In this document: positions 7,281 through 14,336 of the stretch, one piece after another
Position numbering within the stretch: the stretch's first letter is position 1
How the letters are laid out: every line of letters begins with the position of its first letter
Assembly: GCA_003251955.1 (NCBI GenBank)
Contig: QKDV01000246.1
Span: 1 to 16,242, forward strand
Length of the DNA stretch: 16,242 nucleotides
Origin: Methanospirillum hungatei
GTDB lineage: Archaea > Halobacteriota > Methanomicrobia > Methanomicrobiales > Methanospirillaceae
Direction: 5' to 3'
Notes under the pieces: generated by a model
What the model saw: the letters and a program-made list of their open reading frames with translations, nothing else
What the model was told of the DNA's origin: nothing
The model's database searches: none
Program-made: the position numbers and the translations under genes

Positions 7281-8379
7281 GGCAGGTATTACCACGATAA
7301 AACCTGGTGATATTGCAGGTTCTGTTGGGAATTTTGGAACAATACTTCCCCTCTTTTTTGCAGTTTCACTTGCTACAGGCATGTCTCTCTCCTTGATGCT
7401 TCTCCTCTGCGGGATATGGTACATCATCACTGGTATTGTTTACCGGAGCCCTATACCGGTTGAGCCACTAAAGGCGGTTGCAGCAGTTGTCATTGCCGGA
7501 GGTGTCACAACCGGAGAGATTGCTGCTGCAGGAATCATTTTGGGTGTTCTCTTCTTTCTGTTGGGTCTGAGTGGAAAGATGCAACAGATAGCAAAACGAA
7601 TACCAGGTTCGGTCACCAGGGGGATTCAACTTGCTCTCGGATTGATACTGCTCAGGAGCGCAATCATAGAATTCGGTTTGAAGGATCTCCCTGTTTTTCT
7701 CTTTTGCCTGGCTATCCTTCTTCTGTTTATGCTCGGAAACAGGCTGCTAAAATTGCCAGACTTATCGGCGCTTGTTATCCTTGGCATAGGTATCATGGTA
7801 GTCCTGATAACATCAGGAATTCCAACTGCAGGGCTGCCTGTTCTTCCTATCATCACTACTCCGGGATACAGGGAATTTGCTGATGCCACATTGAACCTGG
7901 TCCTTCCCCAGATCCCACTCACATTAGCGAATGCCATTTTCGCAACATCACTTCTTTCAACCGAACTCTTTCAACGAAGAATCACTCCTGACAAACTGAG
8001 TCTTACCATCGGTGCGATGACCTTCTCTAGTTCTGTATTAGGGGGTTTTCCTATGTGCCATGGAGCTGGCGGTGTTGCTGCACATTACCGTTTCGGAGCA
8101 CGAACAGGATTTGCAATGATATTAGGTGGTATTATTCTCATCTGTGGCTCGGTATTTCTTACAAGCCCCGCAACTCTTGCCGCAATTCCGGGAGGGGTAT
8201 TTGGCGCCCTACTGCTTGCAGTTTCGATAGAACTGATTCGACACGGACTAAAAACTGATGACCCGCTCGTAACTTGTCTAATGGCAGTTATTGCGGTTCC
8301 AATCGGAATCGCTGCAGCATTTATTGCAGGATTGTGTATAGCCACAGTGAAAGGATATTATAATAAAAACGAAATTTGA
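7258..8379 (+). CDS. MOT1-type molybdate/tungstate secondary transporter
   Basis: A 373-residue membrane protein with about ten hydrophobic segments. Two blocks identify the MOT1 family, related to sulfate permeases: GSVGNFGTILPL (21-32) and, from residue 265, PMCHGAGGVAAHYRFGARTG. The family moves molybdate with high affinity in algae and plants; tungstate or sulfate is possible here. The ATG given overlaps tupC by 23 bases; upstream in-frame ATGs at 7237 and 7252 would lengthen the overlap and the protein by 7 or 2 residues. The overlap implies translational coupling to the ABC importer, which supports a Mo/W oxyanion substrate. An AT-rich hairpin spans the stop codon. Confidence 0.87.
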   Translation: MRPADHGKAGITTIKPGDIAGSVGNFGTILPLFFAVSLATGMSLSLMLLLCGIWYIITGIVYRSPIPVEPLKAVAAVVIAGGVTTGEIAAAGIILGVLFFLLGLSGKMQQIAKRIPGSVTRGIQLALGLILLRSAIIEFGLKDLPVFLFCLAILLLFMLGNRLLKLPDLSALVILGIGIMVVLITSGIPTAGLPVLPIITTPGYREFADATLNLVLPQIPLTLANAIFATSLLSTELFQRRITPDKLSLTIGAMTFSSSVLGGFPMCHGAGGVAAHYRFGARTGFAMILGGIILICGSVFLTSPATLAAIPGGVFGALLLAVSIELIRHGLKTDDPLVTCLMAVIAVPIGIAAAFIAGLCIATVKGYYNKNEI

Positions 8380-8390
8380 ATTTTTCAAAT
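8374..8390 (+). terminator. AT-rich hairpin over the stop of the MOT1-like gene
   Basis: ATTTGAA, three T, TTCAAAT form a seven-pair stem over the TGA stop, with a T5 run some 20 bases on. A weak terminator or 3' end stabiliser for the tup operon; low certainty because of the AT-rich composition. Confidence 0.3.
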
Positions 8391-8430
8391 CTGAAGAAAA
8401 TTATGTCGTTTTTAGAGAGATAGGGGATTA

Positions 8431-9003
8431 TCATCCAAAGAATGTGACACTTCTTGCTTTTGCCAGAACATGCCCTTCCATGGCTTCTTCTATATGGGTC
8501 CTGTCAGCAGGGTCAGGATTTATCTCAGTATCCAAGGCATAGAGTGTAAAGATGTACCGATGGACACTTCCAGATGGAGGACAGGGAGGGTAGTATCCTT
8601 TTGTCCCAATTGTGTTTATCCCCTGATACCCGGACCCAGCCCGATCTGCCGCAGGAACCTGATTGGGTGGAATTGCTTCGTCCCCGGGATTGAGATTATA
8701 GACAATCCAGTGTGTAAAAACCTTATCCGGGGCATCAGGATCTTCCATAATGAGGAGCATTGATTTTGCCGTAGGAGGAGCATTTTTCCAGAATATCGAT
8801 GGCACCTGTCCGGGTCCCATACAGGTGTACCTGGTTGGAAGGGTTGATCCATTAATCGCAGACTGGACTGAAACCACTAGTGACTGATTTGACTGATTGT
8901 CGCCACTGATTGAATCAGATTCTGTCTCCGAACCCTGGATACATCCGGAGACCAGGACTGCTGATACCAATATTATCAGAAAAAGATATTGATATATTTT
9001 CAT
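8431..9003 (-). CDS. YbhB/PEBP-family lipoprotein (Raf kinase inhibitor-like)
   Basis: A 190-residue secreted protein. The N terminus has a lysine, a hydrophobic core and the lipobox VSGC (lipidated C21), then a Ser/Asn-rich linker to about residue 42. The PEBP fold follows, with YTCMGPGQVPSIFWKNAPP, the signature MEDPDAP (87-92), FTHWIVYNL (96-104) and GYYPPCPPSGSVHRY (136-150), which form the ligand pocket. The nearest relatives are bacterial and archaeal YbhB/YbcL proteins, whose ligand is mostly unknown; a role in kinase or protease inhibition is only by analogy. It is monocistronic, convergent with the tup operon and divergent from the phosphatase gene. Confidence 0.9.
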   Translation of the reverse strand: MKIYQYLFLIILVSAVLVSGCIQGSETESDSISGDNQSNQSLVVSVQSAINGSTLPTRYTCMGPGQVPSIFWKNAPPTAKSMLLIMEDPDAPDKVFTHWIVYNLNPGDEAIPPNQVPAADRAGSGYQGINTIGTKGYYPPCPPSGSVHRYIFTLYALDTEINPDPADRTHIEEAMEGHVLAKARSVTFFG

Positions 9004-9210
9004 ACGTTTTCTTTACCGCAGGAATTATTGAGTCTTTCGCTTATTTGGTATTTCATGAAGAATGAAATAGAATGAAGAAAATTAAATTTTGTCAATACAG
9101 CAGGATCAATACTGATCAGGATAAATCCCCACGGGTAGACTTTTTTTATTAAATCAGGTGTTCAATCCATTCATAAAGAATGAACTGATATCCAGATCAC
9201 AAGGGAACAA
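9004..9210. promoter_or_regulatory. Divergent promoter gap between PEBP lipoprotein and phosphatase
   Basis: A 207-base AT-rich gap. It holds an inverted repeat TTTCAT/ATGAAA (9051-9067), a TATA-like TTTTTTATTAAAT (about 9143-9155) 55-65 bases upstream of the phosphatase ATG, and a short hairpin CATTC/GAATG around 9170-9182. No RNA gene was recognised. A 26-codon frame at 9072 lacks a ribosome site and is not called. Confidence 0.35.
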
Positions 9211-10620
9211 ATGACCACATTCTTCGAACTCATTATAGGAAATATCAGAACCTGCATTGTTCTCCTGCAGATGGTATGCGTGATCATTGTCATCACCTAC
9301 TTGATCATGAGATCACGCTTTTTCATCGATTTCCAGAACAGATCTCTAACCTGGAAGAGTTCGATCCTGATGATTGTTCTCTTTGGGATTGTATCAATTT
9401 ATGGGACTGAAAGTGGAATATACGTCTTTGGTGCTCAGATCAACATAAGAGATCTTGGACCCATGGCAGCAGGCCTTACCTGCGGGCCGGTGGTCGGCCT
9501 CGGGGCTGGTCTCATCGGCGGATTATACCGGTATTTCATCACAGGGGGAATCTCACAGGTCGCATGCACACTTGCTGCAATCATTGCCGGTCTGCTGGGC
9601 GGAACCATTTATATTCTGAATAAAAAGCGGTTCATTGGAGTAAAGGGTGCCATTCTCATAACCGGATGTATGGAGCTGATCCATATGGGCCTCGTACTCC
9701 TGCTTGGAAGGCCATTTGACCAGGCGGCTGCGTTGGTTTCCCAGGTTGTCATTCCGATGACAATTGCCAACATGGTTGGAATCGGAATTTTCTCATTTAT
9801 TTATATGAACCTGATCCAGGAGCGAGAGACTGTGAATGAGCGTGACCGGATCAGAACGGATCTCCAACGGAAACAGGCTGAACTTTCTATCGCACGTGAC
9901 ATACAACTCAGTTTTCTACCGGATACAATTCCGCCGATCCAGGGTTACCAGATTTCACCAGTGAGCCTTCCCGCCCGGGAGGTAGGAGGAGACTTTTATG
10001 ATGTTATCATCCCGGTCTCACAGGATAAGGTGGGTATCCTTATCGCTGATGTTTCCGGGAAAGGAGTGCCTGCAGCCCTGTTCATGGCACTCTCACGAAC
10101 AATAACCCGTGCCAATGCCACCTGGCACAAATCAGCGGTCAGTGTGATATCAGAAACCAATACGATGATCTGTGCTGATGCGAGGTCCGGAATGTTCGTA
10201 ACCCTCTTCTTTGGTGTGTTGAATCCACAGACACGAACATTCACCTATGTCAATGCCGGGCACAACCATCCGCTCGTCTTCAGGGATGACATCTCCTATG
10301 AAGAACTCATCACAACCGGGCCTGCACTAGGTATTATGGATGATGTTGAGTATTCACAGCAGGTTACAACCATCAATCCGGGTGATATCCTGATTATGTA
10401 TACTGACGGGGTTACAGAATCAGTAAACCGCAATAATGAGGAGTTTGGCGTAGAGAGGCTTGAATCGGTTGTAAAGCAACACCGTCATTTACCTGCAGAA
10501 GAGATCCGTGATGCCATCATCAGAGCTGTAATTGAATATTCTGATGGACAGGAGCAGTTCGACGACATCACTATCATCGTAATGAAAGGTGAGGAGGCAG
10601 ACTATTCTCCGATCCAATGA
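9211..10620 (+). CDS. LytS-like membrane sensor fused to PP2C-type (RsbU/SpoIIE) phosphatase
   Basis: A 469-residue membrane phosphatase. Residues 1-200 hold about six hydrophobic segments with the 5TM-LytS signature NIRDLGPMAAGL (79-90), GPVVGLGAGLIGGLYRYF (92-109) and GG. A short coiled linker (205-230) leads to the phosphatase module with metal-binding blocks VGGDFYD (258-264), IADVSGKGVPAALFMA (278-293), NAGHNHP (348-354), YTDGVTE (397-403) and FDDITIIV (450-457). All expected acidic residues are present, so Ser/Thr phosphatase activity is likely. In bacteria such enzymes act on STAS-domain anti-sigma antagonists, but no STAS or kinase gene is in the window, and archaea lack sigma factors, so the target is unknown. 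The thioesterase gene follows closely. Confidence 0.9.
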   Translation: MTTFFELIIGNIRTCIVLLQMVCVIIVITYLIMRSRFFIDFQNRSLTWKSSILMIVLFGIVSIYGTESGIYVFGAQINIRDLGPMAAGLTCGPVVGLGAGLIGGLYRYFITGGISQVACTLAAIIAGLLGGTIYILNKKRFIGVKGAILITGCMELIHMGLVLLLGRPFDQAAALVSQVVIPMTIANMVGIGIFSFIYMNLIQERETVNERDRIRTDLQRKQAELSIARDIQLSFLPDTIPPIQGYQISPVSLPAREVGGDFYDVIIPVSQDKVGILIADVSGKGVPAALFMALSRTITRANATWHKSAVSVISETNTMICADARSGMFVTLFFGVLNPQTRTFTYVNAGHNHPLVFRDDISYEELITTGPALGIMDDVEYSQQVTTINPGDILIMYTDGVTESVNRNNEEFGVERLESVVKQHRHLPAEEIRDAIIRAVIEYSDGQEQFDDITIIVMKGEEADYSPIQ

Positions 10621-10677
10621 CAGGGAGTATTGACTCATTCCGGCAAAGCAATACAAGGCGACTGCAGATCTGTAAAT

Positions 10678-11073
10678 ATGGATGATGCAACAACATTCCT
10701 AAACGCTGATCCTTTTTCTAAAGAACTCGGTATCAAACTTGTAACCTCTTCACCTGGAGAGGCAACCCTTCAACTTGATATTACCGATAAACATCTCAAC
10801 AGTCATGGAACCGTCCATGGAGGAGTAATCTTCTCCCTTGCTGATGTTGCCTTTGCGGTTGCCAGCAATACTAGCGGGATCCCAGCAGTTGCAATAAACA
10901 CAAATATCACATATATGAAGGCCGCCTCATCAGGTACCCTGATCGCAGAAGCAAAAGAATTTTCATCAAATCCAAAGCTCGGATCCTATATTGTGGAAGT
11001 GTATGATCAGGAGCGTCAAAAGATCGCGGTTTTTCAGGGACTTGCGTACCGGAGATCTCCAAGAAGACAATAA
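10678..11073 (+). CDS. PaaI-like hotdog-fold thioesterase
   Basis: A 131-residue hotdog-fold protein that probably hydrolyses an acyl-CoA thioester. The family core NSHGTVHGGVIFSLADVAFA (41-60) contains the catalytic region, including HGG and an acidic residue in the following helix. The expected family start (MDD...DPFSKELGI) agrees with this ATG. An in-frame TTG at 10630 would add 16 residues, but its G-rich ribosome site is only two bases away, which is too close. It follows the phosphatase by about 57 bases, so co-transcription is possible, but a functional link is not evident. The substrate cannot be read from the sequence; a housekeeping role in clearing acyl-CoA is a guess. Confidence 0.87.
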   Translation: MDDATTFLNADPFSKELGIKLVTSSPGEATLQLDITDKHLNSHGTVHGGVIFSLADVAFAVASNTSGIPAVAINTNITYMKAASSGTLIAEAKEFSSNPKLGSYIVEVYDQERQKIAVFQGLAYRRSPRRQ

Positions 11074-11092
11074 AAAGAATAATTAATTAGGA

Positions 11093-11118
11093 ATTAAACC
11101 GCCGTAAGGCGGATTAAT
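11093..11118. terminator. Bidirectional hairpin between thioesterase and htpX
   Basis: CCGCC GTAA GGCGG forms a GC stem (11099-11112) extended on both sides by ATTAA/TTAAT across an A-A mismatch. It overlaps the last base pairs and TAA stop of htpX and lies shortly after the thioesterase stop. The leftward transcript runs into T-rich sequence, so it can serve both convergent genes. Confidence 0.6.
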
Positions 11119-11995
11119 ATCCTCTAAGTTCGGTTTCAACTTTACGCAGGTTTTCGATACGCTTTTCAAGTGAGGGGTGAGTGGAAAAGAGGCTTGCCAG
11201 GGTCTTTCCTGAAATTGCAGGAATTATGTAAAAGGCGTTTGCACCTTCTGCTGCAACCTTAGCATCGGCCGGAATGTATTCCATCCGCCCACTGATCTTG
11301 GTTAGTGCCGAGATGAGTGCTTCTGGATTATTGGTTATATAAGCACTGCCACGATCTGCAGCAAACTCACGATATCGTGAGAGGGCCATCATCAGAAGTG
11401 TTGCAACCACCCAGACAACTGCGGCTACAATACCGGCAATGATCCAAGCCCCTGCTCCTCCCTCGCGACGATCAAAGATCGAGGCAAAGAGAAAGTTCTG
11501 CATGATCATCGAGGCGATCATGGCAACAAAGGATGCAAGTGTCATCGTGAGGATATCACGGTTCTTGATGTGTGAGAGTTCATGGGCTAAAACCGCTTCG
11601 AGTTCCTGCTGATTCAGGGTTCTCATGATCGAGTCGGTCACGGCAACAACCGCATGGGTCGGACTTCTGCCGGTGGCAAATGCATTCGGAATTGGTGACT
11701 GCATTACGGCAACTCTCGGTTTTGGAAGGCCTGCTTCAGTACAGAGTTTCTCAATCATCCTGTGAAGGCCGGGCTCTTCATCTTCTTCTATAATACGAGC
11801 ACCGGTGGACATCAGTACCAGTTTGTCAGAGAAGAAGTACTGGGCAAGACCCATAACCACCGAGATGAGGATGATAAATCCGATACTCAAGTGAAGGGCC
11901 CAGAGGATGCCGATGAATACAAGGTAGACCAGGAGGAGCAGAGACCAGGTGATGAAAACCCGGTAGGTCAACCCCCAGTCACGTTTCCATATCAT
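11114..11995 (-). CDS. htpX: HtpX-like membrane zinc metalloprotease
   Basis: A 293-residue M48-family membrane protease that degrades damaged or misfolded membrane proteins. The zinc motif is HELSH (138-142), with the third ligand glutamate in SRYREFAADRGSA (E210). Two hydrophobic segments lie near the N terminus (12-55) and two more around 150-172 and 183-207. The phrase NAFATGRSPTHAVVAVT upstream of the zinc site and STHPSLEKRIENLR near the end are family hallmarks. The ATG overlaps the TGA of the small upstream ORF by the tetranucleotide ATGA, which predicts translational coupling. Length and motifs are normal for the family. Confidence 0.95.
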   Translation of the reverse strand: MIWKRDWGLTYRVFITWSLLLLVYLVFIGILWALHLSIGFIILISVVMGLAQYFFSDKLVLMSTGARIIEEDEEPGLHRMIEKLCTEAGLPKPRVAVMQSPIPNAFATGRSPTHAVVAVTDSIMRTLNQQELEAVLAHELSHIKNRDILTMTLASFVAMIASMIMQNFLFASIFDRREGGAGAWIIAGIVAAVVWVVATLLMMALSRYREFAADRGSAYITNNPEALISALTKISGRMEYIPADAKVAAEGANAFYIIPAISGKTLASLFSTHPSLEKRIENLRKVETELRGY

Positions 11996-12156
11996 GCATG
12001 TAGGTATGCGAGCAGGTCATCATAAACATTTTCTGTAATTTCACTGATTATCCCGAATATTTTACAGTCGCCTGCAGAATGAAAGATTTCCTGAAGAGAA
12101 ACCTTATCAACAGATGAAGGAAACAAACGGTAAATCATGTCCTCCTCATCGGTCAT
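11992..12156 (-). CDS. Small acidic protein of unknown function coupled to htpX
   Basis: A 54-residue frame beginning MTDEEDMIYRLF and ending NVYDDLLAYLHA, with no membrane segment or signal peptide. Its TGA overlaps the htpX ATG (ATGA), the arrangement expected when two proteins are translated together. It is acidic (many Asp/Glu at both ends) and has one cysteine. The start is preceded by GGGATC, a weak ribosome site; a second in-frame ATG six codons on follows GAGGAGG, but that lies too close. It is short, so chance cannot be fully excluded, but the exact overlap and sensible composition favour a real gene. I do not recognise the family. A regulatory partner or adaptor of HtpX is a guess from position only. 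Confidence 0.6.
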   Translation of the reverse strand: MTDEEDMIYRLFPSSVDKVSLQEIFHSAGDCKIFGIISEITENVYDDLLAYLHA

Positions 12157-12208
12157 ACTAGTGATCCCGCATCAGGTCTGATAAACCAACAGAATCAACC
12201 AGATATGA

Positions 12209-13036
12209 ATGAAGAAGATCGGGTTTATCGGATATGGACAGATGAACAGGATGCTTGTAGAGGGTTTTTTACAGACCTCTGCAGTAAATCCTGAAGATAT
12301 TATCATCAGTACCAGGACCAGGGAGAAAGTAGACCCACTTTTAGAGAGATACCCTGATGTCAGGGTCTTTAAAGGAAACCCCGAAGTTGCAGAAGTTGCA
12401 GATTTGATCATCATCGGAGTAAAACCACTTGAGGTTACTGGGGTTCTCAGGGAGATCAGTGATATCAGGAATGATAAAATCCATATTGTCTCACTTGCTG
12501 CCTGTGTCGGAACTGATCTGATAGCCCGCTTTCACCCAGGAAAGATCACAAGAATACTTCCTTCAATCTGTTCAACAATTGGCGAAGGGATCTCACTCTG
12601 TTATCACCATGAGTCTGTTGATCCTGAAAGTGCCAGGTATGTTGAAGATCTCTTCTCCACGATAAGTACTGTAAAACCAATAGATGAGACGCTCTTTGAA
12701 CCTGCCGGTGATCTCATGAGTTGTGCACCGGCACTCCTCTCACGTATCTTTCTTGAGTTTGCATTGGCTGGTTCACGCCATTGTTCACTCTCTCCGGAAG
12801 AGTGCCTGGATATGGTCGTCACCACCGCATTCGGTACTGCACTGATGTTACAGGAGGGAGCAGACCCTGAAGATCTGATCAGACAAGTCGCTACCCCGGG
12901 AGGAATAACCGAAGAAGGGGTAAAGATTTTTGAAAGAGACCTTCCGGCTGTTTTTGACAAACTCTTTGAGACCACACTCGCCAAGTATGACCTGGTCAAA
13001 GAAAAGATTGCAGAGACAGCCGGGCAGATGCCCTGA
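12209..13036 (+). CDS. ProC-like NAD(P)-dependent oxidoreductase (pyrroline-5-carboxylate reductase family)
   Basis: A 275-residue protein with an N-terminal Rossmann fold, GFIGYGQM (5-12), VKPLEV (71-76), LPSICSTIGEG (117-127, in place of the common MPN-P motif) and a C-terminal helical domain ending with ATPGGITEEGVKIFE (228-242). The overall plan matches pyrroline-5-carboxylate reductase, the last step of proline synthesis. However, the usual active-region motif with S-G-S-G-P-A-Y is replaced by LMSCAPALLS (169-178), and the nucleotide loop has GYGQMNR rather than G-x-G-N/A-M-A. So it could be a ProC or a related reductase with another substrate. ATG chosen gives the standard MKKIGFIG start. 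It is divergent from the small htpX-linked gene. Confidence 0.75.
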   Translation: MKKIGFIGYGQMNRMLVEGFLQTSAVNPEDIIISTRTREKVDPLLERYPDVRVFKGNPEVAEVADLIIIGVKPLEVTGVLREISDIRNDKIHIVSLAACVGTDLIARFHPGKITRILPSICSTIGEGISLCYHHESVDPESARYVEDLFSTISTVKPIDETLFEPAGDLMSCAPALLSRIFLEFALAGSRHCSLSPEECLDMVVTTAFGTALMLQEGADPEDLIRQVATPGGITEEGVKIFERDLPAVFDKLFETTLAKYDLVKEKIAETAGQMP

Positions 13037-13089
13037 TCCTCATAGTTTTCAAGAACAGGATACAGAAACCATTCAAGAGATTATATAAT

Positions 13090-13539
13090 ATGCAATACGC
13101 TTCAGGCACACAGGGAAGACTCTTTTACATCAGGTTTGATCATGGCGAAGACCTGCTGTCAGGTCTGGACTCCTTTATCAGGGATCATCAGATACGATCA
13201 GGAATGATTCATCTCATCGGTGCTTTATCGGAAGGCGAACTCGTAACCGGGCCTAAACAGACGAACCTTCCTCCAGACCTGGTATGGCAGTCACTGGATG
13301 AAGCACATGAACTGGTCGGAATTGCTATGATCAGGGAAGGACCTGACGGACCGGCGCTTCATCTGCATGCGTCAGCAGGTCGGGGAGAATCTGCCCTTTC
13401 CGGGTGCATAAGGAAAGGAACCACAGTATATATTGTAATAGAAGCAGTTATCACCGAGTTTGCAGGCTTTTCAATCTACACCGAATATAATGAGAAGACA
13501 GGGATTCACATTCCAGTGCCACGTCAGATACAGGAATAA
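13090..13539 (+). CDS. PPC (DUF296) domain protein
   Basis: A 149-residue protein of the plants-and-prokaryotes-conserved family, typically small trimeric proteins of unknown role; in plants the fold is joined to AT-hook DNA-binding proteins. The tell-tale block is ALHLHASAGRGESALSGCI (89-107), equivalent to the family's conserved P-H-L-H-x-S / GG-H-L region, with two histidines that can bind a metal. A putative AT-rich stretch TTATATAATATG leads straight into the ATG, too close to be its own TATA box. It follows proC-like by 53 bases in the same direction, so a shared transcript is likely. Confidence 0.8.
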   Translation: MQYASGTQGRLFYIRFDHGEDLLSGLDSFIRDHQIRSGMIHLIGALSEGELVTGPKQTNLPPDLVWQSLDEAHELVGIAMIREGPDGPALHLHASAGRGESALSGCIRKGTTVYIVIEAVITEFAGFSIYTEYNEKTGIHIPVPRQIQE

Positions 13540-13557
13540 AAAGGGTATTGTGAATCT

Positions 13558-13582
13558 GCAATTTTTTCTTTAAATTAATTGC
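13558..13582. terminator. Convergent terminator between PPC gene and cofC
   Basis: GCAATT and AATTGC form an inverted repeat around a T-rich centre (ATTTTTTCTTT), spanning the cofC stop. The T6 run follows the PPC gene rightward. Weak stem but well placed between two convergent genes. Confidence 0.4.
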
Positions 13583-14207
13583 GGGAGACTCCAATCCTGC
13601 TCTTGCGGGATTCTATCCTAAACCCTAATGATTGGAGATATTTTTTTGCATTGCCGGAGGTATGGAGAAGTACCTCTACTAGATCCTCCTGCTCATCAAC
13701 ATCACAGTACAGTCTGAACGAATCGATAACCGAGCAGGAAAGACCGGCGTCAGTGGCAAACCTGACATGCTTGAGATAACTGGTCCCATAGTACTGAGCT
13801 CTGAACTTGTCTGCGTACCTGATGTATACCGCATTGGTCCCGCCACCTCTGCCTGGGACGATCGCCATATCAGAGCCAGACGTCATCAGAGCGATAATGG
13901 AGGAACGGTCTGCAAGTGCAAGGTCAGCCATAATTATTGCGAGCGGACCGGTGTTTGCAATGCAGAAGATGTCAAGTGCCTCGTTCAGACCTTGATCCAG
14001 GATCTCTACGTTAGCCTCCTCACCATCAGGCAGAGTAAACGGGGCTGTAGAGAGGATCAGTGGATCACACCCGGCACTCCTTATCGCATTAATTACATCG
14101 CGAAGCATCGCCAGGGCAAATATCTCACGCTCCTCATCGTTGAGAATGCATGAGAGGCGTGTCTTCGGATTCTTCGGTTTAAACGGGATGACTACCGGAA
14201 CTCTCAT
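13575..14207 (-). CDS. cofC: 2-phospho-L-lactate guanylyltransferase CofC
   Basis: A 210-residue nucleotidyltransferase that activates 2-phospholactate (or phosphoenolpyruvate in other lineages) with GTP, giving the donor that CofA/CofD uses to build F420 from FO. The N-terminal VIPFKPKNPKTRLS (5-18) is the nucleotide-binding signature of the family; PLAIIMADLALAD (about 85-97) and the glycine-rich IVPGRGGGTNAVYIR (around 116-130) follow. Length matches the family. It is divergent from cofG, and the 129-base gap carries an inverted repeat next to its ATG. A TAA stop sits inside the terminator-like repeat. Confidence 0.93.
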   Translation of the reverse strand: MRVPVVIPFKPKNPKTRLSCILNDEEREIFALAMLRDVINAIRSAGCDPLILSTAPFTLPDGEEANVEILDQGLNEALDIFCIANTGPLAIIMADLALADRSSIIALMTSGSDMAIVPGRGGGTNAVYIRYADKFRAQYYGTSYLKHVRFATDAGLSCSVIDSFRLYCDVDEQEDLVEVLLHTSGNAKKYLQSLGFRIESRKSRIGVSRN

Positions 14208-14336
14208 TGTATCACTGGGCGTCGGGGCCTCTGATACATGGTTAGCCGGAGTACAGGTTAAAGGAACCGAAGTTTGCTCTGATCAAAGACCGGTTGATTA
14301 CCCATTACTGCAATAGTTAAATTGAACTTTCCAGTT
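14208..14336. promoter_or_regulatory. cofC/cofG divergent promoter with inverted repeat
   Basis: TGTATCA (14208-14214) and TGATACA (14232-14238) form a seven-base inverted repeat with a 17-base gap, starting directly at the cofC ATG. The remaining sequence has AT-rich stretches near 14311-14327 and GATCAAAG but no strong TATA element recognised. The repeat could be an operator controlling F420 gene expression; this is inference. Confidence 0.4.

Noticed and set aside
9072..9152. A 26-codon plus-strand frame in the gap before the phosphatase
   Set aside because: No ribosome site, ordinary AT-rich composition and an ending inside the TATA-like T-run; chance is sufficient.
10630..11073. The TTG start for the thioesterase, adding 16 residues
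   Set aside because: Its G-rich ribosome site is only two bases away, and the family N terminus begins at the ATG at 10678.
13083..13090. TATATAAT directly before the PPC gene as its own TATA box
   Set aside because: An archaeal TATA box lies about 25 bases upstream of the transcription start; this would put the start inside the gene.
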